From Gammaproteobacteria bacterium (GTDB lineage Bacteria; Pseudomonadota; Gammaproteobacteria; Pseudomonadales; Halieaceae), in assembly GCA_030427085.1 (NCBI GenBank), contig JAUHXH010000001.1, positions 558,001-622,000 of the forward strand: a stretch of DNA of 64,000 bases, read 5' to 3'. Position 1 is the stretch's first letter, and the number at the start of each line of letters is the position of its first letter. Position numbers and translations under genes: made by a program. The notes under the pieces are model-generated. The model made no database searches and was not told where the DNA came from. It worked only from the letters and a program-made list of their open reading frames with translations. Shown one piece after another: positions 19,560-28,686 of this stretch.

Positions 19560-19655
19560 GATTTTCGCCAGATGATAAAAATATGTCGCATGAAGGCAAT
19601 TATTGCAGTTTCTCACCGGATAAGCTGCCACAATCAGAATAAATGGCGCACGGCG

Positions 19656-21170
19656 ATGGATAAAACCACAACTGACCAATCGACCTACGACGTATTGATC
19701 ATCGGTGCCGGCCTGTCGGGCATCGGTACTGCCTGCCACATACGGCGGGAGCATCCCGGCAAGCGAATTGCCATTCTCGAGCGACGGCAGCGTATGGGCG
19801 GTACGTGGGACCTGTTCCGCTATCCAGGTATTCGCTCCGACTCAGACATGTTCAGCTTCGGCTACAAGTTCCGCCCCTGGAACGAGCTGAAAGTACTGGC
19901 CGATGGCCCCTCGATCCGACGCTACATCGCAGAAACGGCGCAGGAGCACCAACTGGAAGAGTGCGTTCATTACGGCGTTGAAATCGTTGAGGCGAACTGG
20001 AGCAGTGAAGAGCAGTGTTGGCTGCTGACGGGGCAGGACGCCCAAAGCGGTGAGCGACGAGTGTATCGGGGCCAATTCCTGGTTAGCTGCAGTGGCTACT
20101 ACGATTACTCGAAAGGGTATCGCCCGACCTTCCCGAACGAGGAGGCCTTCGGCGGAGAGATCATACATCCGCAACTGTGGCCTGAAGACCTCGATTACCG
20201 TAACAAGCGTGTTGTCGTGATTGGCAGTGGTGCAACGGCGGTAACACTGGTACCGGCGATGGCAGACAGCGCCGCGCACGTCACCATGCTGCAGCGTTCG
20301 CCGTCGTATGTGTATTCCCTACCGGGGCGGGACTGGCTGACCGGATTGCTCGCGCGGGTTTTACCGTCCGGGTGGGTTTTTGCACTCACACGAAAGCGGA
20401 ATATTCTGCTGCAACAGTGGATGTACCAGGCGTGTCGGCGGTGGCCGGAGAAGGCGAGGCGCTTTCTGCTGAAACGTGTACGGAAGCAGGTAGGTCCAGA
20501 CTTCGACATGCGCCACTTTACGCCCGAGTACATGCCCTGGGATGAGCGATTGTGTGCAGTACCCGACGATGATCTGTTCCGTGTGCTGCGAGAAGGCAAG
20601 GCGTCTGTGGTCACCGACAAGATCGAACGCTTCACTGAGCATGGCATCCGTACAGCATCAGGCACCGAGATTCCAGCCGATATCATCGTTACCGCAACGG
20701 GGCTACAACTGCAGTTGATGGGCGGGGTAACACTGAAGGTCGACGGCCAAGCGCGGCCACTGAAAGGGCAGATGACCTACCGCGGCGCGCTGGTGGAGAA
20801 CGTGCCCAACATGGCGTGGATCTTTGGCTATACCAATGCTTCCTGGACCTTGAAGGCAGACCTGGTTGGGGAGTACCTGTGCCGCTTGCTAGGGCACATG
20901 GACGCCAATCACTACCGCGTGGTGTGGCCACGCGATAACGAAGGGCAAGTGCTGGACGAGGGTATTTTGGATTCCCTGCAGGCCGGCTACGTGCAGCGGG
21001 GCCGCGACGCGATGCCCCGCCAGGGTCGCACGCTTCCATGGCGGGTTTTCATGAATTATGGCTGTGACCGCAAGCAACTACTGGAAGATCCAGTCGAAGA
21101 TGAACATTTAACGTTTATTCCGGCCAACACGGGTTCGGGCGAGTCGGCCCAGCCTGCTCGCGCTGCGTAA
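19656..21170 (+). CDS. Flavin-dependent Baeyer-Villiger-type monooxygenase
   Basis: The 504-residue protein binds FAD (VLIIGAGLSGIGTA, about residues 13-25) and NADPH (VVVIGSGATAVTL, about 182). Between them lies FGGEIIHPQLWP (165-176), which fits the Baeyer-Villiger fingerprint FxGxxxHxxxW[P/D] exactly. Such enzymes insert oxygen next to ketones, giving esters or lactones. The MGGTWDLFRYPGIRSDSDMF block is also characteristic. The ATG at MDKTTTDQS is chosen because upstream codons lie in the promoter region shared with araC. The 3-hydroxyacyl-CoA dehydrogenase follows after 23 bp, suggesting use of the product as a fatty or cyclic acid. The substrate is not predictable here. Confidence 0.9.
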   Translation: MDKTTTDQSTYDVLIIGAGLSGIGTACHIRREHPGKRIAILERRQRMGGTWDLFRYPGIRSDSDMFSFGYKFRPWNELKVLADGPSIRRYIAETAQEHQLEECVHYGVEIVEANWSSEEQCWLLTGQDAQSGERRVYRGQFLVSCSGYYDYSKGYRPTFPNEEAFGGEIIHPQLWPEDLDYRNKRVVVIGSGATAVTLVPAMADSAAHVTMLQRSPSYVYSLPGRDWLTGLLARVLPSGWVFALTRKRNILLQQWMYQACRRWPEKARRFLLKRVRKQVGPDFDMRHFTPEYMPWDERLCAVPDDDLFRVLREGKASVVTDKIERFTEHGIRTASGTEIPADIIVTATGLQLQLMGGVTLKVDGQARPLKGQMTYRGALVENVPNMAWIFGYTNASWTLKADLVGEYLCRLLGHMDANHYRVVWPRDNEGQVLDEGILDSLQAGYVQRGRDAMPRQGRTLPWRVFMNYGCDRKQLLEDPVEDEHLTFIPANTGSGESAQPARAA

Positions 21171-21193
21171 AGAAAAACAAGGAAAATATTGTT

Positions 21194-22156
21194 ATGTCAG
21201 TGATACAACGGGTCTCAGTGCTCGGCGCCGGCGTACTGGGTGGGCAAATCGCCTGGCACACAGCCTTCAAGGGGAAAGACGTCTGTGTGTTCGATATCAG
21301 CGCGGAGGCATTGGCGCGGTGTCGTGAAAACCACGCACTTTACGCCGACATTTATCGCGCAGAACTCTCTGCATCTGACGACGATATCTCGGCCACCCAA
21401 TCACGTTTGTCGTACACCGACTCACTTGCAGAAGCGGCATCCGGTGCCGACCTGGTGATTGAAGCCGTGCCTGAGGATCCGGCGGTAAAGAACGCCGTGT
21501 ATGCAGAATTGGCACCGCTGCTGCCAGAGCACACTTTAATCGCTACCAATTCTTCCACCTTGCTGCCTCGCGACTTCGCCGAAGTCACCGGGCGCCCGGA
21601 GAAATACTGCGCACTGCACTATGCCAATCTGATCTGGCGGATGAACCTGACCGAAATCATGGCGCATCCCGGTACCTCGAAAGAAACGCTGGCAGCGGTG
21701 ACGGAATTTGCGATCGATACCGGCATGGTGCCCATCCCGGTCTGCAAGGAACAAAACGGCTACGTACTGAATACCTGGCTGGGCGCGCTGCTCAACGCAG
21801 CACAGACGCTGGTAACCAATGGCGTGGCCACGCCCGAAGTCGTTGACCGCACCTACATGCTGGCCAATCGCGGCTGCGCCGTGGGACCGATGGGGTTGAT
21901 TGACGTGATCGGCATGAACACGGTGTACAACATCAACATGCATTGGGGAACGCTGTTCAACGATCCGCAGGTCCTCGCCAACGCGGCCTACCTGAAGAAC
22001 AACTTCATCGACAAGGGCTTGCTGGGTACCCAGACCGGGCAGGGCTATTACAGCTATCCCGATCCGGCGTTTCTGCGTCCGGGGTTTCTGAGTGTGCCCG
22101 ATAAATCCGTCATCGATGAGATCGTAGATCAGGTGGCATTGCCTCCCGGGTTGTAG
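21194..22156 (+). CDS. 3-hydroxyacyl-CoA dehydrogenase family NAD-binding protein
   Basis: A 320-residue oxidoreductase of the FadB/HBDH type: N-terminal Rossmann fold (VSVLGAGVLGGQIAWHTA), the acidic end of beta-2 (VFDIS), the NSSTL block, the catalytic His in HYANLIWRMN, and a C-terminal helical domain with GPMGLIDVIGMNTVYNI and the terminal GLLGTQTGQGYYSYP. The catalytic block usually reads HFFNP in beta-oxidation enzymes; HYANLIWRMN departs from this and may mark a different substrate. It follows the monooxygenase by 23 bp and is probably co-transcribed. Confidence 0.88.
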   Translation: MSVIQRVSVLGAGVLGGQIAWHTAFKGKDVCVFDISAEALARCRENHALYADIYRAELSASDDDISATQSRLSYTDSLAEAASGADLVIEAVPEDPAVKNAVYAELAPLLPEHTLIATNSSTLLPRDFAEVTGRPEKYCALHYANLIWRMNLTEIMAHPGTSKETLAAVTEFAIDTGMVPIPVCKEQNGYVLNTWLGALLNAAQTLVTNGVATPEVVDRTYMLANRGCAVGPMGLIDVIGMNTVYNINMHWGTLFNDPQVLANAAYLKNNFIDKGLLGTQTGQGYYSYPDPAFLRPGFLSVPDKSVIDEIVDQVALPPGL

Positions 22157-22266
22157 TCTCGACCCGCACCGGCTGGGCGGCAAGACGATGTCGCCACCTC
22201 AAAATTCTGCTGAGCAGCTATAGTATGGTGAACCGAATTTGTCTGCCGGACAGTACGGAGTCACCC

Positions 22267-23451
22267 ATGAAGCACGACAAACGCAGCGTCCACCGGCCGG
22301 AGTTTATCTCCGGCAGCGACTTGCCCATCCCCACCCTGGAAATATTGCGCCCTGACGGGACCCTGTACGAGCGCGCCGAAGCACCCGAACTGTCCCGGGA
22401 CCTTGCGGTTCGCATTTATCGCACCATGGCTTTCACCCGCATTCTGGACGAGCGCATGACTTCCGCCCAGCGCCAGGGCCGGCTGAGCTTTTATCTCACC
22501 TGCGCCGGTGAAGAAGCCGCTGTTGCCGGTAGCGCAGCAGCCTTTGACGACGGCGATATGATCATGGGCCAGTACCGGGAGCAGGCGGCCCTGCGTTTCC
22601 GGGGCTTCACCGCGCGGCAGTTCATGACCCAGTTGCTCAGTACTCGCAATGACCTGGGCAAGGGCCGGCAAATGCCGGTGCACTACGGCTGCCGCGACTT
22701 GAATTTCATGACCATCAGTTCGCCGCTGGCAACCCAGATCCCACAGGCAGCCGGTTATGCCTACGGCCAGCGGCTGGACGCCGGTAAGTCAGACAGCGAC
22801 GGCGGCCTTTGCACTCTGTGCTACTACGGAGACGGTGCCGCTTCCGAAGGCGATTTCCATGCCGGGATGAACATGGCCGCAGTGTTGAAGTGCCCCGTCG
22901 TGTTCTTCTGTCGCAATAATGGCTACGCTATTTCCACGCCTACCGCCGAGCAATACGCCGGCGATGGCATTGCCTCCCGCGGTGTGGGCTATGGCATGCA
23001 AACCATCCGCGTGGATGGTAACGACATTCTGGCGGTCTACGCGGCTTCGGTTGCGGCCCGGCGCAATGCCGTGGAATCGCTCGAGCCGGTGCTGATTGAG
23101 GCGATGTCTTACCGGCTCGGCGCGCATTCCACCTCTGACGACCCCAGCGGCTATCGCAGCAGAGAGGAGGAGGACCGCTGGCGGGAAATGGACCCCATCG
23201 AACGCATGCGCCTGTGGTTGGTGGCGCGCGACTGGTGGAGCGAAGGCGAGGAAAAAGAAACGCTGGAGGGCTACCGCGCTGAGGTTTTAGCGGAGCTCAA
23301 GGCAGAGGAAAAGGAACCGAAACCGCCCTTGTCTCTGTTGGTGGAAGACGTTTACGACACGCCGCCGTGGCATCTGCGCGAACAAATGGATGCGCTGAAT
23401 GACCACGTTCGGCAATACCCGGATCACTATCCCTCCGGCAAAGGAGTTTGA
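22267..23451 (+). CDS. bkdA1: Branched-chain 2-oxoacid dehydrogenase E1 component, alpha subunit
   Basis: E1-alpha carries out ThDP-dependent decarboxylation of the keto acids of Val, Leu and Ile. The 394-residue protein shows the family blocks RILDERMTSAQRQGRLSFYL, TCAGEEAAVAGSAAAF, GQYREQAALRFRG and the ThDP motif YYGDGAASEGDFHAG...CRNNGYAIS. The phosphorylation-loop-like AHSTSDDPSGYRS is intact. GGAG precedes the chosen ATG. It opens the E1a-E1b-E2 operon; no E3 gene is included, so lipoamide dehydrogenase must come from elsewhere. Confidence 0.95.
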   Translation: MKHDKRSVHRPEFISGSDLPIPTLEILRPDGTLYERAEAPELSRDLAVRIYRTMAFTRILDERMTSAQRQGRLSFYLTCAGEEAAVAGSAAAFDDGDMIMGQYREQAALRFRGFTARQFMTQLLSTRNDLGKGRQMPVHYGCRDLNFMTISSPLATQIPQAAGYAYGQRLDAGKSDSDGGLCTLCYYGDGAASEGDFHAGMNMAAVLKCPVVFFCRNNGYAISTPTAEQYAGDGIASRGVGYGMQTIRVDGNDILAVYAASVAARRNAVESLEPVLIEAMSYRLGAHSTSDDPSGYRSREEEDRWREMDPIERMRLWLVARDWWSEGEEKETLEGYRAEVLAELKAEEKEPKPPLSLLVEDVYDTPPWHLREQMDALNDHVRQYPDHYPSGKGV

Positions 23452-23454
23452 GTC

Positions 23455-24432
23455 GTGGCCCAGATCAATTTACTGCAAGCGGTTAATCAGGCACTGGATA
23501 TCGCCATGGCGGCGGACGATAGAGTGATCTGCCTGGGTGAGGACGTTGGCGGATTTGGTGGTGTATTCCGCGCCACCAGTAACCTGCAGGAAAAGTACGG
23601 TAAGGCGCGCTGTTTTAATACGCCGCTGACAGAGCAGGGCATCGCCGGTTTCGCGATTGGGCTGGCTGCCCAGGGCAAGGTGCCCGTCGCGGAAATCCAG
23701 TTCGCGGACTACATCTTCCCAGCCTTCGACCAGATCGTGAATGAAGCGGCCAAGTTCCGTTATCGCTCGGGCAACCAGTTCGACGTGGCGGGGCTGACAA
23801 TTCGTTCGCCGTACGGTGGGGGTATTGCCGGCGCCCTGTATCACTCCCAATCTCCGGAGGCCTATTTCTGTCACACACCTGGCCTCAAGGTAGTGGTCGC
23901 CAGCGGCCCCAGAGACGCCAAGGGATTACTGACGGCGGCCATTCACGATCCCAACCCGGTGTTGTTCTTTGAGCCCAAACGGCTCTACCGGGCCGCTGTG
24001 GGAGAAGTCCCGGAAGGCGACTTTTCCTTACCGCTGGGAAAAGCGGAAGTGGTCCGTGAGGGTGAGGACATCTCCTTGTTAGGTTGGGGCGCACAGATGG
24101 AGCATCTGCTCAAGGCCGCTGATCTCGCGGCTGAGGACGGCGTGGCCTGCGAGGTGATCGACCTGCGCACCTTGTTACCCTGGGACCGCGACTGTGTCGC
24201 GGAGTCTGTGCGTAAGACAGGACGGCTGGTAATCGCTCATGAAGCGCCATTAACCGGCGGTTTTGCGGGGGAAATCAGCGCAAGCATTCAGGAGCAGTGC
24301 TTCCTCTATCTGGAAGCGCCGATCGCTCGTGTGACCGGCATAGACACTCCCTTTCCGCTGGCGCAGGAGAAAGAGTACATGACCGACCAGTGGAAGATTC
24401 TGGAAGCAGTGAAAAAGAGCCTGAACTATTGA
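23455..24432 (+). CDS. bkdA2: Branched-chain 2-oxoacid dehydrogenase E1 component, beta subunit
   Basis: The 325-residue beta subunit completes the E1 heterotetramer. Recognisable blocks are [60 protein letters not shown] and the C-terminal transketolase domain ([32 protein letters not shown]). The start is a GTG three bases after the alpha-subunit stop, so the subunits are translationally coupled and made in equal amounts. Confidence 0.95.
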   Translation: MAQINLLQAVNQALDIAMAADDRVICLGEDVGGFGGVFRATSNLQEKYGKARCFNTPLTEQGIAGFAIGLAAQGKVPVAEIQFADYIFPAFDQIVNEAAKFRYRSGNQFDVAGLTIRSPYGGGIAGALYHSQSPEAYFCHTPGLKVVVASGPRDAKGLLTAAIHDPNPVLFFEPKRLYRAAVGEVPEGDFSLPLGKAEVVREGEDISLLGWGAQMEHLLKAADLAAEDGVACEVIDLRTLLPWDRDCVAESVRKTGRLVIAHEAPLTGGFAGEISASIQEQCFLYLEAPIARVTGIDTPFPLAQEKEYMTDQWKILEAVKKSLNY

Positions 24433-24453
24433 AATTCTAGCTGGAGAGCTGGC

Positions 24454-25677
24454 ATGAAGACCGATTTTATTCTGCCCGATATCGGTGAGGGCATCGTGGA
24501 GTGCGAGATCGTCCAGTGGCTGGTGGCGGAGGGCGACCAGATCGCTGAAGACCAGCCCGTGGCCGAGGTGAGCACCGACAAGGCGATGGTAGAAATCCCG
24601 TCGATCTATAGCGGTAGAGTGCTGAAACTATACTACGCCGAGGGCGATATCGCGCGCGTACATGAGCCCCTGTTCGCCCTGGAGCGGGAAGACGATGGTG
24701 CGGGAGACAGCGCTTCAGCCTCGGAAGCGGCCCCGGCAACAACGGAGGCAATGCCTGAACAAGCGGCCGCCAAAGCGCCGGCAGCGCCCAAAGGGGGCGA
24801 AAAAGTACTGACCACACCAGCGGTTCGGCGTATTGCGCGAGAACACGACCTCGACCTCAGCCAGGTAGCCGGCACAGGCAAGAACGAGCGAGTGCTGAAA
24901 GAAGATGTGTTGGCCTACCTGTCACAAAAGGACGGAGCAGCCCAGCCTGCAGCAAGAGCGACCACGGCAACGGAAGACAGGGTAGAAGCCATTCGAGGAC
25001 CCCGCGCTGTCATGGCGCGCGCCATGATGGAATCCGTGTCTACGATTCCTCACTTTACCTATGTCGACGAAGTTGACCTGACAGCGCTGATAGCACTGCG
25101 CTTGCGACTCAAAGAGCGTTTCGCCGAACAGGAAGTGCGGCTGACCATGATGCCCCTGTTCATCAAGGCTTTGTCACTGGCGATCAACGATTTTCCGATC
25201 ATGAACAGCCGCCCGAACGAGGACTGCACGGAACTGCATTACATCGGCAGCCACAACATCGGCATGGCCGTGGATTCACGCGTGGGTCTGCTGGTGCCCA
25301 ATGTCAAAAATGTGCAGGACATGACTTTGCTGGAGCTGGCACGTGAATTAAACCGGCTCACTGAAGTGGCCCGGTCGGGGCGGATCGACCCAGCCGACCT
25401 GCGCGACGGCACCATCACTATCTCCAACGTGGGCGCCGTGGGCGGCACGGTGGCAACGCCCATTATCAATAAGCCGGAGGTGGCCATTGTGGCCCTGGGT
25501 AAAGTCCAGCGCTTGCCTAGATTTAACGATAAGGGCGAGGTGGAAGCCCGCCAGTTGATGACCGCCAGTTGGTCAGGTGATCATCGGGTGATCGACGGCG
25601 CGACCATGGCACGCTTCAGCGATACCTGGAAAGGCTTTCTGGAAGATCCATCTTCGATGTTGGCAGCGATGCGCTGA
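24454..25677 (+). CDS. bkdB: Dihydrolipoamide branched-chain acyltransferase (E2)
   Basis: E2 is the core of the complex and passes the acyl group to CoA. The 407-residue protein has one lipoyl domain with the lipoylated Lys in VSTDKAMVEIPS (about 45), an Ala/Pro-rich linker, a peripheral subunit-binding domain (LTTPAVRRIAREHDLDLSQVAGTGKNERVLKEDVLAYL region, about 120-155), and a catalytic domain ending with GDHRVIDGATMARF, the HxxxDG active site. It follows E1-beta by 21 bp and is followed by the kinase-like gene after 17 bp. Confidence 0.95.
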   Translation: MKTDFILPDIGEGIVECEIVQWLVAEGDQIAEDQPVAEVSTDKAMVEIPSIYSGRVLKLYYAEGDIARVHEPLFALEREDDGAGDSASASEAAPATTEAMPEQAAAKAPAAPKGGEKVLTTPAVRRIAREHDLDLSQVAGTGKNERVLKEDVLAYLSQKDGAAQPAARATTATEDRVEAIRGPRAVMARAMMESVSTIPHFTYVDEVDLTALIALRLRLKERFAEQEVRLTMMPLFIKALSLAINDFPIMNSRPNEDCTELHYIGSHNIGMAVDSRVGLLVPNVKNVQDMTLLELARELNRLTEVARSGRIDPADLRDGTITISNVGAVGGTVATPIINKPEVAIVALGKVQRLPRFNDKGEVEARQLMTASWSGDHRVIDGATMARFSDTWKGFLEDPSSMLAAMR

Positions 25678-25694
25678 GTGCCTGAAGTTACTGC

Positions 25695-27536
25695 ATGGAT
25701 ATGATTCGCCCGGAGGGCAATAGCCGCGGGCTACAACACTTCTATATCAATGAAGAGCAGTCGATCTACCTGCTCAGCCATCGCGATGCTCGCAAGCTCA
25801 AACAGTGGCTGGCACTGTGTGAAGAGCAGCTCCAGCTATTGGGCTACGAAGCCATCGAAATCATCGGCAAGGGCGCTTACGGCTTCGTGTTTGCGGCGCG
25901 CGAGGCCGGCGTGTCTGCCAGCGAACGACAACTGGTGTTCAAGTTCGCTCGAATTACGCTCCCTCGCCACGTACAGGATCGTCTGGAAGAAGAAGCCTAT
26001 ATGTTGGCCCAGGTGGCGCTGCCTCATATTCCAGCGTTTATAGAGTTCCAGCGCGTACGCGGCCAGTCGATCCTGATGATGGAGCGCGGCCCGGGTATCA
26101 ATTTACAGGAACTCATCCTGAAACGCGGTCGCGTGGAACCTCGACTCGTATTGAAAATCGCCGCGCAACTGGCCGATATATTACGCTCCTTGCGTGATGA
26201 CGCCTTACGCCGTGATCGCCCTCCGATTATTCACGGTGACATCAAACCTTCCAATGTGGTTTTTGACGAGGAACGGGAGGAAGTAGCGCTGATCGATTGG
26301 GGGGCCGCTGTGTTCGCGCAGCAGGATGCGAGCCGACAGTTTACCAGTGTGGCCGGGCTGGCCGCCTTGTCTTCAGACCCGCAGCAAACCAACGCCAAAT
26401 TGGGTGACATTTACTTTATTGGTGAAGAGCAACTCAGTGGTGCGCTGTCATGCCCACGCTTTGACGAGCAGGGTGTTGCCGGTACTTTGTATGCGCTGGC
26501 ATCGGGCCAGTCGAGCCGCTTTGGCAGCCGCGTAATTACGCCCACCAGTCTTGGGCTACCCATTGAATTCGCTCGCACACTGAGCAACCTGTTGTCGCCG
26601 GACCCGTCGATGCGGGACAGGGCAGGGGACTACTTTCTCGACAATATGCGGTATATGAAGCGTATCGTGATCCCGTCAGAGCACAACGCATCGCAACCTG
26701 CAGAGCAACCCTTAGTCCCCGTCTGGGAATCGCCCGAACCACGCGACGTCGACAGTGTGGTTTATAGCTCGCGCAAGTCCTTCCTACGGCAGGAGATCCC
26801 GGAGAAACTGGTGGCTGATGTGGACCCCACCGAGCTCGATCGCTACTACAAAAACTATCTCGAAGGGATGGGCGACACGGAAAAAGCCTTCGTTATCGCC
26901 GTAAGCCACCTGGGTTATTTCCCCGTGGTGGGTGGGCTCGCCATCCACTGGAACGAGGAGGGGATGAATATCGACTCCAACCTCAATCTCTACGATGCAG
27001 CGCTTTATCCGGCCTTTACTTCAGCGGTCAACAATGTGGTGCATCTGGGCCGGGCGATCAATAAAACCGGCGTGTTCAAAAGCTGTATGTTCGACGCGCG
27101 CAACACACTCCACATCGAGCGCAGATCACGGAACGATTCCTTCCGGGTCAAACCTGGCATGCACATCCCCTATGAAGTGAGTGAAATGCCGCCGGAAGGC
27201 GCAGACAGTAAATTGCACTCCTATTTTGAAGATGGTGACGACCCGGATGAGATGCTGGAACTGCCGCGATCCATACTCGATCAATTGGCGATCATGAACA
27301 GCATCGACCACACCGGCTGTATCATCTTTGAAAGTCTGGAATTCGACCTGAAAATTCACAACTACCTGCAACTGCTCGACCCGGAACAGGAACCCAGGTT
27401 CAAAGCGTGCCTGGACGACATTCTGGGTCAGCTACACCTGATTTCGGATCTGGGGGTATCGGGCTTTATGAAACTGCTGGATACCGACACCAAGTTTTTC
27501 CCCTTTCTAGCGCAACAGCCTGAGCGATTTGCTTGA
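25695..27536 (+). CDS. Hanks-type Ser/Thr protein kinase-like protein with unique C-terminal domain
   Basis: The N-terminal half (about 50-330) is a protein kinase fold: glycine loop GKGAYGFVF (58-66), lysine in VFKFA (about 83), catalytic loop HGDIKPSNVVF (Asp182, Asn187) and DWG (201-203) in place of DFG. The catalytic residues look intact, so it may be active. From about residue 370 there is a second region (DPTELDRYYKNYLEGMGDTEKAFVIAVSHLGYFPVVGG onward) that I do not recognise. There are no membrane segments. It starts 17 bp after E2 of the branched-chain dehydrogenase, so it is likely in the same transcript; a regulatory role on that complex is only a guess. ATG codons two apart make the exact start uncertain. 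Confidence 0.75.
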   Translation: MDMIRPEGNSRGLQHFYINEEQSIYLLSHRDARKLKQWLALCEEQLQLLGYEAIEIIGKGAYGFVFAAREAGVSASERQLVFKFARITLPRHVQDRLEEEAYMLAQVALPHIPAFIEFQRVRGQSILMMERGPGINLQELILKRGRVEPRLVLKIAAQLADILRSLRDDALRRDRPPIIHGDIKPSNVVFDEEREEVALIDWGAAVFAQQDASRQFTSVAGLAALSSDPQQTNAKLGDIYFIGEEQLSGALSCPRFDEQGVAGTLYALASGQSSRFGSRVITPTSLGLPIEFARTLSNLLSPDPSMRDRAGDYFLDNMRYMKRIVIPSEHNASQPAEQPLVPVWESPEPRDVDSVVYSSRKSFLRQEIPEKLVADVDPTELDRYYKNYLEGMGDTEKAFVIAVSHLGYFPVVGGLAIHWNEEGMNIDSNLNLYDAALYPAFTSAVNNVVHLGRAINKTGVFKSCMFDARNTLHIERRSRNDSFRVKPGMHIPYEVSEMPPEGADSKLHSYFEDGDDPDEMLELPRSILDQLAIMNSIDHTGCIIFESLEFDLKIHNYLQLLDPEQEPRFKACLDDILGQLHLISDLGVSGFMKLLDTDTKFFPFLAQQPERFA

Positions 27537-27580
27537 ATTGGGTACTATAGTTGCGCGGATTTATTCGGGAGAGCTGTGAT

Positions 27581-28003
27581 ATGCCCAAAACATCAATAAC
27601 TTTTGCTGTTCCCCTGTTTCTGGCGACGGTGAGCACAGCATCGGCCGCCCCGGCCCAATACACCATAGATAACGTGGTGAATACCTTCGATCCTGGCAAC
27701 ACCAATCCAACCCGTGTCGGCTACCAGTACTGGTTCGCCGACAAAACCTTCGCCAATGGCAAAACGCTAAAACTCAGCGTGGTCAAGCCGCACGCTGCCA
27801 CTCATGCGCCGCACCAACACGAGGAGGACGAGTTCTTTTTTGTCCTCGAGGGAACCGCGGAATTCCATCTGAACGGAGAAACGCGAACGGGCGGCCCGAT
27901 GACCAGTTTTTACTGTCCTTCAGGCAGTATGCATGGCATCAGGAACGTGGGCGATACGGAGCTGAAGTACCTGGTGATCAAGCAATACCTCAGTAAGGAG
28001 TAG
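27581..28003 (+). CDS. Secreted single-domain cupin protein
   Basis: A 140-residue protein with a signal peptide (ITFAVPLFLATVSTASAA) and one cupin barrel. Metal-binding residues are visible in motif 1 (PHQHEEDEFFFVLEG: HxHxxxE) and motif 2 (PSGSMHGIRNVG). Such small periplasmic cupins can be dioxygenases or sugar/metabolite binders; the substrate is unknown. The ATG follows GGGAGAGCTGTGAT. It lies 44 bp after the kinase gene and converges on the DsbA-family gene. Confidence 0.78.
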   Translation: MPKTSITFAVPLFLATVSTASAAPAQYTIDNVVNTFDPGNTNPTRVGYQYWFADKTFANGKTLKLSVVKPHAATHAPHQHEEDEFFFVLEGTAEFHLNGETRTGGPMTSFYCPSGSMHGIRNVGDTELKYLVIKQYLSKE

Positions 28004-28013
28004 TACTCCCAGG

Positions 28014-28682
28014 TCAGGCAGGTGAGCGTTCTGCCAATCGATCGAGCACACGCACAAAAGTGTCTGCTTCCTGCGCGCCTGGCACTGAGTACCTTTCGTT
28101 GAAGTAGAACATCGGCACCGCGTGAACCTCGCGGTCCAGCCACATGGCCTGCTCTGCACGAACAGTATCAGCGAAGCGCGCGTCCTCAAGGATCGCAGTA
28201 GCTTCATCGCGTGCAAGTCCGACTCGTTCTGCCGCAGCTACCAGCACCGGGATCTGACTAACGTCCTCGCGATGACTGAAAAACGCCTCAAACAAGGCTA
28301 GCTTGAGCGCTGTCTGCCGACCCTGCAGACCCGCCCAATAGAGAAGCTGGTGCGCGCGAAAGGTATTCACCATACGCATGCCGTCAAAGTAATCGAATGT
28401 AAACCCCAGGGAATCCCCCAGCGTTGTCAGTCGGGAGCGTGCCGCACGGCTGGCTTCAGGCGTAGTACCGTACTTTTGCGCGACATGCTCGCGTAAGTCC
28501 TGTCCCTCTGCGGGCATGTGTGGATTCAGCTCAAACGGATGCCAGCGGTATTCAACGTCAAACCGCTCGGGCATGGTAGCCAGCGCCTTCTCCAATTGTT
28601 TGTAGCCGATGATGCACCAGGGGCACACTACATCGGAGACGATGTCGACCTGTAGGGCTTGTTTGTCTACTGCTTGTGTCAC
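28014..28682 (-). CDS. DsbA family oxidoreductase (FrnE-like)
   Basis: The 222-residue cytoplasmic protein has a thioredoxin fold with an active-site CPWC (SDVVCPWCIIG) at about residue 20, a helical insertion (residues 70-150) and a cis-proline strand (VHAVPMFYFNERYSVPGAQ). This is the FrnE/2-hydroxychromene-2-carboxylate isomerase-related branch of DsbA proteins; no signal peptide is present. The GTG start is preceded by AGGAG within the end of the upstream TetR gene, 4 bp away, so both are co-translated. It probably belongs to the TetR regulon with the Rieske oxygenase. Confidence 0.88.
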   Translation of the reverse strand: MTQAVDKQALQVDIVSDVVCPWCIIGYKQLEKALATMPERFDVEYRWHPFELNPHMPAEGQDLREHVAQKYGTTPEASRAARSRLTTLGDSLGFTFDYFDGMRMVNTFRAHQLLYWAGLQGRQTALKLALFEAFFSHREDVSQIPVLVAAAERVGLARDEATAILEDARFADTVRAEQAMWLDREVHAVPMFYFNERYSVPGAQEADTFVRVLDRLAERSPA

Positions 28683-28686
28683 AGGG

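Noticed and set aside
27991-28010. GGAGTAGTACTCC palindrome between the cupin and dsbA-family genes as a terminator
   Set aside because: The loop would be too small for a stable hairpin and no T run follows.
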